64,000 bases of DNA from Streptomyces iakyrus (GTDB taxonomy: Bacteria; Actinomycetota; Actinomycetes; Streptomycetales; Streptomycetaceae): the NCBI RefSeq assembly GCF_000717055.1, contig NZ_JNXI01000021.1, positions 1 through 64,000 on the forward strand, in the 5' to 3' direction. A program made the translations under genes and the position numbers. Numbering within the stretch: the stretch's first letter is position 1; each line of letters starts with the position of its first letter. Under the pieces are notes generated by a model, which had not been told where the DNA came from, ran no database searches, and was given only the letters and a program-made list of their open reading frames with translations. This document shows, piece by piece, positions 56,755 to 64,000 of this stretch.

Positions 56755-58914
56755 GTGACCCCTGCGACCACGAGCGCGTTCGATCTTCCCGACCGCCTCG
56801 CGCACAAGGCCGCCCCGGCGTCGATCGCCGGGGACGAACAGCACTTCGCCGCCATCGCCGACTGCCTCGCGCAGAACATCGCCGAACTCTCCGACCGCCT
56901 TGCCGCCGAGCGCAGGGCACCCGGCGGCAAGGGCAGGCAGGCGATGGACCGGGACGCCGAGATCCACCGGCTCACCGCACGGCTGCGCGCCCTGCGCCGC
57001 TTCGGACTGGACCTGTGCCTCGGGCACATGGTCGCCGCCGACGGCTCCGACCCCGTGTACGTCGGACGGCTCGGCCTGACGGACAGCGAGGGGCACCGGC
57101 TGCTGGTCGACTGGCGTTCCCCCGCCGCCGAGCCGTTCTTCGGAGCCACCCACGCCAACCCGATGGGCCTGGCGAGCCGCCGCAGGTACCGCTGGACCGA
57201 CGGCCGGATCGTAGACTACTGGGACGAGGTGTTCACCCCCGACGGATTCGACGGGCACGCCGCGCTCGACGACCAGTCCGCCTTCATCGCCAGCCTCGGC
57301 ACCAACCGCTCGCCCCGCATGCGGGACGTGCTCGGCACCATCCAGGCGGACCAGGACGCCATCATCCGCGCCGGGTCCCGAGGCGCCCTGGTCGTCGACG
57401 GCGGCCCGGGCACCGGCAAGACCGTCGTCGCCCTGCACCGCTCCGCCTACCTCCTCTACTCCGACCCGCGCCTCGGGCAGCACCGCAGCGGCGGCGTGCT
57501 CTTCGTCGGCCCGCACCGGCCCTACCTGTCCTACGTCTCCGACGTCCTGCCCAGCCTCGGCGAGGAGGGCGTGCAGACCTGCATCCTGCGGGATCTCGTC
57601 GACGAGGGGGTCAGGGCGGGGGAGGAGACCGACCCGGAGGCGGCCCGTCTGAAGTCGTCGGCGGACATGGTGCGGGCGGTCGAGAAGGCCGTCCGCTTCT
57701 ACGAGGAGCCGCCCGCCGAGGCGATGACGGTCACGACCCACTGGTCCGACATCCGGCTGAGCGCCGGGGACTGGGCCGTGGCGTTCGAGGCGGCGGAACC
57801 CGGTACGCCGCACAACGAGGCACGCGACCAGGTCTGGGAGGAACTGCTCGCGATCCTTGTGGACAAGCACGACGGCGATGCCCCGGACGAGCTGCTCCGC
57901 AAGGCGCTGGCACGGGACCGGGAGCTGCTCACGGCCTTCAACCGCGCCTGGCCGCTGCTGGAGGCGACCGACCTCGTCGGGGATCTCTGGTCCGTCCCCG
58001 CTTACCTGAGGATGTGTGCGCCCTGGCTCAGCCGCGACGAGGTGCGCACCCTGCAACGCGAGGAGGCCCAGGCCTGGACCGTGTCCGACCTGCCGCTGCT
58101 GGACGCGGCCCGCCAGCGGCTCGGCGACCCGGAGGCCTCACGGCGCAGGCGCAGGCAGGAGGCCGCCGTCGCCGCACAGCAGGACCGCATGGCCGACGTC
58201 ATCGACGACCTGCTGGCGGCCCACACCTACGACGACGGTGAGGGCGTGCTGGTCATGCTGCACGGGCAGGACATGCGCAACTCCCTCGTCGACGAGAGCG
58301 CCCTGCCCACCGCCGGCCCGGACCGGCTCGCCGGGCCGTTCGTGCACATCGTCGTGGACGAGGCGCAGGAACTGACCGACGCGGAATGGCAGATGCTGCT
58401 GCTGCGCTGCCCGTCCCGGAGCTTCACCATCGTCGGGGACCGCGCCCAGGCCCGGCACGGGTTCACCGAGTCGTGGCGGGAACGCCTGGAGCGGGTCGGT
58501 CTGGACCGGGTCGAGATGGCCTCGCTGAGCATCAACTACCGCACGCCCGCCGAGATCATGGCGGAGGCCGAGCCGGTCATCCGGGCCGCTCTGCCGGACG
58601 CCAACGTGCCGACGTCGATCCGCAGCAGCGGCGTCCCCGTCCGCCACGGGTCCGCCGCGGAGCTCACCTCGGTCCTCGATACCTGGCTGGCCGGACACGC
58701 CGACGGGATCGCGTGTGTGATCGGCGATCCCGCGTTCCGGCCCGCCTCGCCCCGCGTCCGGTCGCTGACCCCGGAGCTGTCGAAGGGGCTGGAGTTCGAC
58801 CTGGTGGTGCTCGTCGACCCGGAGAACTTCGGCGAGGGCGTCGAGGGCGCCGTCGACCACTACGTGGCGATGACCCGGGCCACGCAGGAGCTCGTGATCC
58901 TCACGAGCTCCTGA
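56755..58914 (+). CDS. helR: HelR/HelD-type RNA polymerase-associated ATPase
   Basis: A 719-residue UvrD/HelD-like superfamily 1 protein. An N-terminal helical region holds QNIAELSDRLAAERRAPGGK and YVGRLGLTDSEGHRLLVDWR-type segments. Walker A is GGPGTGKT with Lys222; IHIVVDEAQELTDAEWQ-like Walker B and TIVGDRAQARHGFTES follow, then SINYRTPAEIM, and SKGLEFDLVVLVDPE near the end. Such proteins pull apart stalled polymerase; HelR displaces rifamycins and gives tolerance in Streptomyces venezuelae. GTG 56755 with GGGAG upstream. An RAE-like repeat precedes it. Confidence 0.88.
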   Translation: MTPATTSAFDLPDRLAHKAAPASIAGDEQHFAAIADCLAQNIAELSDRLAAERRAPGGKGRQAMDRDAEIHRLTARLRALRRFGLDLCLGHMVAADGSDPVYVGRLGLTDSEGHRLLVDWRSPAAEPFFGATHANPMGLASRRRYRWTDGRIVDYWDEVFTPDGFDGHAALDDQSAFIASLGTNRSPRMRDVLGTIQADQDAIIRAGSRGALVVDGGPGTGKTVVALHRSAYLLYSDPRLGQHRSGGVLFVGPHRPYLSYVSDVLPSLGEEGVQTCILRDLVDEGVRAGEETDPEAARLKSSADMVRAVEKAVRFYEEPPAEAMTVTTHWSDIRLSAGDWAVAFEAAEPGTPHNEARDQVWEELLAILVDKHDGDAPDELLRKALARDRELLTAFNRAWPLLEATDLVGDLWSVPAYLRMCAPWLSRDEVRTLQREEAQAWTVSDLPLLDAARQRLGDPEASRRRRRQEAAVAAQQDRMADVIDDLLAAHTYDDGEGVLVMLHGQDMRNSLVDESALPTAGPDRLAGPFVHIVVDEAQELTDAEWQMLLLRCPSRSFTIVGDRAQARHGFTESWRERLERVGLDRVEMASLSINYRTPAEIMAEAEPVIRAALPDANVPTSIRSSGVPVRHGSAAELTSVLDTWLAGHADGIACVIGDPAFRPASPRVRSLTPELSKGLEFDLVVLVDPENFGEGVEGAVDHYVAMTRATQELVILTSS

Positions 58915-58933
58915 CGCGCCGGACCGGGGCCAG

Positions 58934-59803
58934 CTAGGCGACCAGCTCCTTGCGGATGCGGTCCAGCATGAACGCCGACGACTCCCGGGCCCGCTCCTCC
59001 CAGGCGAACACACAGGCCGTGGCGACCCCGTCGAAGCCCAGCTCGCGCAGGGTGCCGAAGAAGGCGTCCCAGTCGACCTCGCCCTGGCCGATGTCCAGGT
59101 GCTGGTGGATCCGGGCCGGGGTGCCCGGCGGGTTGAGGATGTAGCGCAGGCCGCTGGAGCCCTTGTGGTTGAAGGAGTCCGCGATGTGCACGTGCCGGAG
59201 CTTGTCACCGGCGTAGCGCATCATCCGCGCGATGTCCGCGCCGGTCTCCGAGGGGCCCGAGAGGTGGAAGGTGTGCGGCGCGCAGTACAGGTAGTTCACC
59301 CACGGCTTGTCGATCGCGCGGACGAGATCGACGGCCGGGGTGTTCTCCTCGCAGAAGTCGTCCGGGTGGGCCTCCAGGTTCAGAGCGATGCCTTCGCGTT
59401 CGAACAGCGGCAGCAACTCCTCCAGCGAACGCCAGAACGCGGCCTCGCTCTCGGCGGCGCGCTCCGGGCGGCCGTTGAACTCCGAGTTCATCAGCGGGCA
59501 TTCGAGGTCCGCGGTGATCTCGATCATCCGCTTCCAGTAGCGGACGGCCGCCTGCCGCTCGGTCTCGTCCGGCGAGGACCAGTTGTACAGCGGCAGCACC
59601 GAGGACAGGCGCACGCCGTGCGTCCGCAGCGACTGCTTCAGTTCCCGCACCCGCGCGTCGTCCGCACGCGGGTGCAGGAAGAACGGCATGAAGTCCGCGC
59701 GCGGCGACAACTCGATGTACTCGTAGCCGAGTTCGGCGACCGTGCGCACCATCTCGTCGATCGGCAGGGAGCGGAACATGTACGGGTCGAGGGCGATCTT
59801 CAC
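58934..59803 (-). CDS. Sugar phosphate isomerase/epimerase (xylose-isomerase-like TIM barrel), cluster C
   Basis: A 289-residue AP-endonuclease-2-like TIM barrel: KIALDPYMFRSLPIDEMVRT, ELGYEYIELSPR, LECPLMNSEFNGRPERA, IALNLEAHPDDFCEENTP, and HVHIADSFNHKG, with Glu/Asp/His residues that normally bind a divalent metal. GTG 59803 overlaps the stop of the IolG-like gene by 4 bp. It is the last gene of the cluster C operon. Likely epimerase or dehydratase in a polyol pathway. Confidence 0.87.
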   Translation of the reverse strand: MKIALDPYMFRSLPIDEMVRTVAELGYEYIELSPRADFMPFFLHPRADDARVRELKQSLRTHGVRLSSVLPLYNWSSPDETERQAAVRYWKRMIEITADLECPLMNSEFNGRPERAAESEAAFWRSLEELLPLFEREGIALNLEAHPDDFCEENTPAVDLVRAIDKPWVNYLYCAPHTFHLSGPSETGADIARMMRYAGDKLRHVHIADSFNHKGSSGLRYILNPPGTPARIHQHLDIGQGEVDWDAFFGTLRELGFDGVATACVFAWEERARESSAFMLDRIRKELVA

Positions 59804-60819
59804 GCGGTGTCTCCGTAGAACGCGGGGCGGGGCTTCATGTCGGTGGTGACGGTCTCGCCGCCGGCCTCCAGGGACCGGACGGCTGCATCGGTGATGACGG
59901 TGGCGGCGTAACCGTCCCAGGAGGACGGGCCGGTGGGCTCGGTGCCGGCCGCCACGGAGGCGACCCACTCGCGGAACTCGGTGTCGAAGGCCTCCGCGAA
60001 CCGCTCCTTCCAGTCCTGGAGCACACTCGTGCCGTGCCGGGCGGCCGTGCGGATCCCGACCGCGGCCGGGTCGGGCAGCCGGACCAGGCCGTCCTCGCCG
60101 ACGACCTCGCACTGGATGTCGTAGCCGTACTGGCAGTTGACGAAGACCTCCAGGTCGATCCGGACGCCCGAGGCCGTCTCGAAGATCATGATCTGGGGGT
60201 CCTTCACATGCGCGAACCGCCTGCTCGTGGCGCGCGGGGTGACCACCTGGGCGGAGACGATCTCGTCGTCGAGCAGCCAGCGCAGCACGTCGATCTCGTG
60301 CACGGCCGTGTCCTGGGCGGCCATGGCGGAGTGGTACGACTCCGGCACGGTGGGGTTGCGGTGCGCGCAGTGCACGATCAGCGGAGCCCCGAGCGAACCG
60401 GTCGACAGCACCTCCTTCATCTGCCGGTAGCCGGCGTCGAAGCGGCGCATGAAGCCGACCTGCACCAGCCGGCGGCCGTGTGCCCGTTCCGCCTCGACGA
60501 TCCGCAGGCAGTCCTCGGCGGTCGTGGCCAGCGGCTTTTCGCAGAACACCGGCTTGCCGGCGGATATCGCGTTCAGGACGTGCTCGGCGTGGGTGGGTCC
60601 CCAGGAGGTGACGAGGACGGCGTCCACGTCGGGGGAGGCGACCAGGTCCGCGCCGGTGGGCAGCGCGACGGCACCGGCCCGGGCCGCCGCTTCCGCGGCG
60701 CGCTCGGCGTCCACGTCGGCCACGGCCGTGACAGCGGCACCGGTGACGACCCCGGTGAGCCGCCGGATGTGGTCCTGGCCGATCATTCCGGCGCCGATGA
60801 CGCCTACACCTACGGTCAT
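59800..60819 (-). CDS. IolG-like inositol/polyol 2-dehydrogenase, cluster C
   Basis: A 339-residue Gfo/Idh/MocA enzyme: GVGVIGAGMIGQDHIRRLTG Rossmann start, PVFCEKPLATTAEDCLRIVE with the catalytic EKP lysine, FMRRFDAGYRQMKEVL and DTAVHEIDVLRWLLDDEIV with the Asp/His active-site pair. This pattern is that of myo-inositol dehydrogenases. AAGGAG precedes the ATG. It lies between the MFS porter and the isomerase gene in a tightly packed operon. Confidence 0.88.
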   Translation of the reverse strand: MTVGVGVIGAGMIGQDHIRRLTGVVTGAAVTAVADVDAERAAEAAARAGAVALPTGADLVASPDVDAVLVTSWGPTHAEHVLNAISAGKPVFCEKPLATTAEDCLRIVEAERAHGRRLVQVGFMRRFDAGYRQMKEVLSTGSLGAPLIVHCAHRNPTVPESYHSAMAAQDTAVHEIDVLRWLLDDEIVSAQVVTPRATSRRFAHVKDPQIMIFETASGVRIDLEVFVNCQYGYDIQCEVVGEDGLVRLPDPAAVGIRTAARHGTSVLQDWKERFAEAFDTEFREWVASVAAGTEPTGPSSWDGYAATVITDAAVRSLEAGGETVTTDMKPRPAFYGDTA

Positions 60820-60840
60820 GCTGAACTCCTTGGAAGGTGG

Positions 60841-62280
60841 TCAGGAAAAGCGCGCCCGGAGCTCCGCCTCGAGGCTTTCGAGCGTGCGGCCCTTGGTCTC
60901 GGGGACGTACCGCTTCACGAAGGCGAGGGACAGCACGCCCGCCGCCACGAACAGGAAGAACGTGTTGGAGATCCCGATCCCGGAGACCAGGGAGGGGAAG
61001 ACGAGACCGATGACGAAGTTGGTCAGCCACAGCACCACCGCCGCCACGCCCATGCCGAAGCCGCGCATCCGCATCGGGAAGATCTCCGACAGCATCAGCC
61101 ACGTCACCGGCGAGATCGCGCCCTGCTGGAAGGCGAGGAACGTGACCGTCATCGCGAGCACCGCGAACGCCCGCGGGTCACCGGAGGGCAGTACCAGCGA
61201 GAAGACCCCGATCAGCAACAGGGCGGCCGTCGTGCCGACCTGACCCGTCATCAGCATCGGGCGGCGTGGGACCCGTCCCAGCAGCCAGATGCCGACGAAG
61301 GTGGCCAGCACCGAGATCACACCGTTGGCGATGTTCGCGGTGAGCGCGCTGTCGGCGGCGAAACCGGCGTCGGTCAGGATCTGCGTGCCGTAGTACATGA
61401 TCGTGTTGACGCCGGTGATCTGCTGCACGATCGCGATACCGAAGCCGACGAACATCAGCTTGCGCAACCAGGGTGTGCTCCTGATGTCCTGCCAGCCGCC
61501 GAGCTTCGCCTGCTCGTCCTGCACGGCGAGCGCGGAGACCTCCTTCAGCTCGGCCTCGGCCCGGGCACGGGAGCGCACCTGCCGGAGGACGTCGAGGGCC
61601 TCGCCGAAACGGCTCTGCGACGCCAGCCAGCGCGGGCTCTCGGGCATCACCAGCATGCCGAACCACAGCACCACGGCGGGCAGCGTCGCGATGACCAGCA
61701 TCCACCGCCACACACCGCCGGACTCGCCGCCGACCTGCGCGATGATCGCGTTGGACGTGAACGCCAGCAGCTGACCGCTGACGATCATCAGTTCGTTGCG
61801 GGTGACCAGGGCACCGCGCCGCTCGGCGGGGGACACCTCCGCGAGGTACACCGGCACCGTCACCGAGGCGCCGCCGACCGCGAGACCGAGCACGAACCGC
61901 GCCGCGATCATCACCTCGGTCGTCGGCGCGAGCGTGCAGCCGAGCGCGCCGGCGAAGAACAGCACGGCCAGCAGCAGGATGGCGCGCCGCCTGCCGCGCG
62001 CGTCCGACAGCCGGCCGCCGGTCACCGCGCCCAGCGCGGCACCCAGCAGCAGCGAGCTGGTGACCATGCCCTCGGTGACCGGGGTCAGGCCGAGGTCCTC
62101 GGTCATGTAGGGCAGGGCACCGTTGATGACGCCCGTGTCGTAGCCGAAGAGCAGACCGCCGAAGGTGGCGATGATCGTGATGATCCGCAGCCGCCGGGAG
62201 ACCTCCGGCGGCGTCCCGTCCGTGGCGCCGGTGGCGGAGGCGGGGGTGGGGGCCGGTGTCGCGTCGTCCCTGACGTCCAT
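60841..62280 (-). CDS. MFS sugar/inositol porter, cluster C
   Basis: A 479-residue sugar-porter protein: first helix IITIIATFGGLLFGYDTGVI, then GRLSDARGRRRAILLLAV (GRR motif), PVYLAEVSPAERRGALVTRN (PESPR-like PAERRG), MPESPRWLASQSR, QQITGVNTIMYYGTQILTD, and the end PETKGRTLESLEAELR. These are the sugar-porter signatures (QQ...N, PETKG). ATG 62280 is chosen because AAGGAG precedes it. It probably imports inositol or a related polyol in symport with protons. Confidence 0.92.
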   Translation of the reverse strand: MDVRDDATPAPTPASATGATDGTPPEVSRRLRIITIIATFGGLLFGYDTGVINGALPYMTEDLGLTPVTEGMVTSSLLLGAALGAVTGGRLSDARGRRRAILLLAVLFFAGALGCTLAPTTEVMIAARFVLGLAVGGASVTVPVYLAEVSPAERRGALVTRNELMIVSGQLLAFTSNAIIAQVGGESGGVWRWMLVIATLPAVVLWFGMLVMPESPRWLASQSRFGEALDVLRQVRSRARAEAELKEVSALAVQDEQAKLGGWQDIRSTPWLRKLMFVGFGIAIVQQITGVNTIMYYGTQILTDAGFAADSALTANIANGVISVLATFVGIWLLGRVPRRPMLMTGQVGTTAALLLIGVFSLVLPSGDPRAFAVLAMTVTFLAFQQGAISPVTWLMLSEIFPMRMRGFGMGVAAVVLWLTNFVIGLVFPSLVSGIGISNTFFLFVAAGVLSLAFVKRYVPETKGRTLESLEAELRARFS

Positions 62281-62290
62281 GCGCAGCTCC

Positions 62291-63241
62291 TTACCTGTCG
62301 ATGTTCGGGCGCCGGGTACCCGACAGACCGCAGCCGGCCAGGTGTTCACGGGTGCTGACCGCGATGGGCAGCGGCACCCCGGGAGCGCACGGGTACAGGT
62401 CCTGCTCGACGATCACGAACAACTCGGCGTCCAGCCGGGCGAGTTCCACGACCACGTCGGCCGGCTTCGGAACCCCGGCGGGCGGTGACACGCACACCCC
62501 GCGCCGCACGGCCTCACCGAACGACAGGTCCTCGGCGGCGACCTGAGCGAGGATCTCCGGGTCCATCTGCTTGATGTGGACGTAGCCGACCCGCTCACCG
62601 AACCGGCGGATCAGATCGAGGTTGTCCCCGCCGCCGTACGCCACGTGCCCGGTGTCCAGGCACAGGTTGGTGTAGCGGCCGTCGGACTCGTTCAGCAGCC
62701 GCTCGATCTCCGCTTGCGTCCGGATGTGGCTGTCGGCGTGCGGATGGACGACCAGCCGGACGTCGTACTCCTCCAGCAGCAGCCTGCCCAGCCGGTCGGC
62801 GGCCCGGCCGAACCCGGCCCACTGCCCGGCCGTCAGCTCGGGCGACTCGGTGAACGCGCCCGTCTTCTCGTCCCGGTACATCGGTGGGATGAAGACCAGG
62901 TGGTGCGCCCCCGCGGCGGCGGTCAGCGCCGCGACCCGCCGGACGTGGGCGAGCATCTCGTCCCATGCCTCGGGCCGGTGCAGCGCGCCGAAGGCGGTGC
63001 CGCCGGAGACCTTGAGTCCCCGGGCGTCCAACTCGCCCTTGAGGCGCTGCGGGTCGGTGGGCAGATAGCCGTACGGGCCGAGCTCCAGCCACTCGTAGCC
63101 GGCCAGGACCAGTTCGTCGAGGAAGCGGGTGTACGGCACCTGCTGTTCGTCCTCGGGGAACCAGACGCCCCAGGAGTCGGGGGCGGACCCGAGGCACAGG
63201 TTGCCGACGGTGGTACGGAGAGAGGGAGGCGCCGTTGCCAT
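62291..63241 (-). CDS. IolE/IolI-like TIM-barrel isomerase or dehydratase, cluster C
   Basis: A 316-residue TIM barrel: GSAPDSWGVWFPEDEQQVPY, YEWLELGPYGYLPTDPQRL, HHLVFIPPMYRDEKTGAFTE, VRLVVHPHADSHIRTQAEIE and NLCLDTGHVAYGGGDNLD, with YVHIKQMDPEILAQV. The motifs fit inosose dehydratase/isomerase proteins. It is the first gene of the cluster C operon, just downstream of a palindromic operator. Its exact reaction is not fixed by sequence. Confidence 0.85.
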   Translation of the reverse strand: MATAPPSLRTTVGNLCLGSAPDSWGVWFPEDEQQVPYTRFLDELVLAGYEWLELGPYGYLPTDPQRLKGELDARGLKVSGGTAFGALHRPEAWDEMLAHVRRVAALTAAAGAHHLVFIPPMYRDEKTGAFTESPELTAGQWAGFGRAADRLGRLLLEEYDVRLVVHPHADSHIRTQAEIERLLNESDGRYTNLCLDTGHVAYGGGDNLDLIRRFGERVGYVHIKQMDPEILAQVAAEDLSFGEAVRRGVCVSPPAGVPKPADVVVELARLDAELFVIVEQDLYPCAPGVPLPIAVSTREHLAGCGLSGTRRPNIDR

Positions 63242-63277
63242 GGTGGTGTCCTTCGCGCTGCGTTTCCGCTCGCTGTC

Positions 63278-63300
63278 GCGCGCTACTAGCGCGCTCTAGT
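63278..63300. promoter_or_regulatory. Palindromic LacI-type operator for cluster C
   Basis: GCGCGCTA-C-TAGCGCGC (63278-63294) is a perfect 17-bp odd palindrome. Overlapping it, ACTAGCGC-GCTCTAGT (63285-63300) is a near-perfect even palindrome with the CG centre expected of LacI sites. It lies 37 bp before the operon start. Confidence 0.65.
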
Positions 63301-63420
63301 TCGAGTACGATGACCCCTGTGCAAATGTCATGTCAATAGCTGGTCGCCGGGAGATGGCAGGATCCCGTACGCGTGCGGGACACCCCGTATGGTGTGCGGC
63401 GTCGGAGGGTGGGTTCACAG

Positions 63421-64000
63421 GTGGATGCATCGGGCAGGCAGCGGCCCACGATGGCGGACGTCGCCGAGAAGGCGGGCGTCTCCCGCGCGCTCGTCTCGAT
63501 CATCTTCCGCAACCAGGCCGGAGCCAGCCAGGAGACCCGGGAGCGGGTCCTGCGCGTGGCCGACGAGATCGGCTACCGGCCCGACAGCGCGGCCCGGCTG
63601 CTGGCCCGTGGCCGCAGCCGCACGCTCGGCGTCATGTTCACCGTGCAGCAGACCTTCCACACGGACCTCATCACCGGCATCTACCCCGAGGCCGAACGCC
63701 TCGGCTACGACGTGCTGCTCTCCGGGGCGACCCACGGCCGCAGCGAGGCCAAGGCGGTCGAGGCGCTGCTCAGTCACCGCTGCGAGGCGGTGATCCTGCT
63801 CGGCCCGGACGCCGAACCCGCCTTCCTGGACGAACTCGGCCGGCGCACCGTCGCCGTCTCGGTCAGCCGCCGGGTGCCCCGGGCCCGGGTCGACTTCGTG
63901 CACTCGGCCGAGGGCAAGGGCGTCCGCCAGGCCATGGACCACCTGGTGGAGCTGGGGCACCGCCGGATCGTGCACATCGACGGCGGACGCGGCCCCGGCT
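63421..64000 (+). CDS. LacI-family transcriptional regulator, cut by window edge
   Basis: At least 193 residues. The HTH is TMADVAEKAGVSRALVSIIF near residue 10, then GASQETRERVLRVADEIGYR and PDSAARLLARGRSRTLGVMF, leading into the sugar-binding domain (GIYPEAERLGYDVLLSGATH, MDHLVELGHRRIVHIDGGRG). GTG 63421 with GGAGGG upstream is used; ATG 63451 is an alternative. It is divergent from the cluster C operon and should repress it through the palindrome at 63278. The rest of the protein lies beyond the window. Confidence 0.9.
   Translation, partial: MDASGRQRPTMADVAEKAGVSRALVSIIFRNQAGASQETRERVLRVADEIGYRPDSAARLLARGRSRTLGVMFTVQQTFHTDLITGIYPEAERLGYDVLLSGATHGRSEAKAVEALLSHRCEAVILLGPDAEPAFLDELGRRTVAVSVSRRVPRARVDFVHSAEGKGVRQAMDHLVELGHRRIVHIDGGRGPG

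Noticed and set aside
1-64000. CRISPR array, tRNA, rRNA or antiphage defence system
   Set aside because: No regularly spaced repeats with spacers, no cloverleaf or rRNA sequence, and no recognisable defence genes were seen on reading.

Overview
This is a high-GC actinobacterial chromosome segment, almost certainly from Streptomyces. Supporting evidence: very strong third-position G/C bias, a short chaplin, a mycothiol-dependent formaldehyde dehydrogenase, an actinobacterial-type proteasome beta subunit, a HelR-type RNA polymerase-associated ATPase, a DUF5709 protein and many conserved small streptomycete genes. The window opens inside a cytochrome c oxidase subunit I gene (reverse strand) and closes inside a LacI-family regulator (forward strand). 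No tRNA, rRNA, CRISPR array, transposase or large biosynthetic cluster was recognised.

Layout. 1-9 kb is mixed: ctaD 5' end, an ECF sigma factor with a membrane partner, a decayed folD, an ABC exporter, the mscR-hydrolase pair, a short-chain dehydrogenase and a secreted L,D-transpeptidase. 8.8-14.6 kb is sugar cluster A: Gfo/Idh/MocA dehydrogenase, binding protein and two permeases, divergent from a ROK regulator. 14.7-29.8 kb is mixed: a DMT-transporter pseudogene holding two inverted copies of a 44/45-bp repeat, a serine protease, a PatB-type lyase, a TetR gene with its operators, a PP2C phosphatase and an RpiR regulator. 29.8-33.5 kb has a GT-C membrane glycosyltransferase and a Tat-exported PAP2 phosphatase.

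33.6-45 kb is carbohydrate-rich. Cluster B comprises a BadF-type sugar kinase divergent from a ROK regulator, then binding protein, two permeases and a 568-aa protein of unknown chemistry. It is followed by a nucleoside-kinase-like gene and a beta-phosphoglucomutase/GH65 phosphorylase pair. 45-54.4 kb holds a second GT-C protein, an orphan proteasome beta subunit, a nickel/cobalt permease with a possible Nur box, an APC permease, the DUF5709 gene, a chaplin and another PP2C phosphatase. 54.6-58.9 kb holds a GNAT gene behind a possible leader peptide, a Gfo/Idh/MocA enzyme, and helR behind a rifamycin-associated-element-like repeat. 58.9-64 kb is cluster C, an inositol-type catabolic operon (two TIM-barrel isomerase/dehydratases, an IolG-like dehydrogenase and an MFS sugar porter) divergent from its probable LacI regulator.

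The dominant theme is uptake and catabolism of carbohydrates or polyols under local repressors, interleaved with cell-envelope and stress-resistance genes. Functional assignments come from reading motifs and from remembered families; no database search was run.
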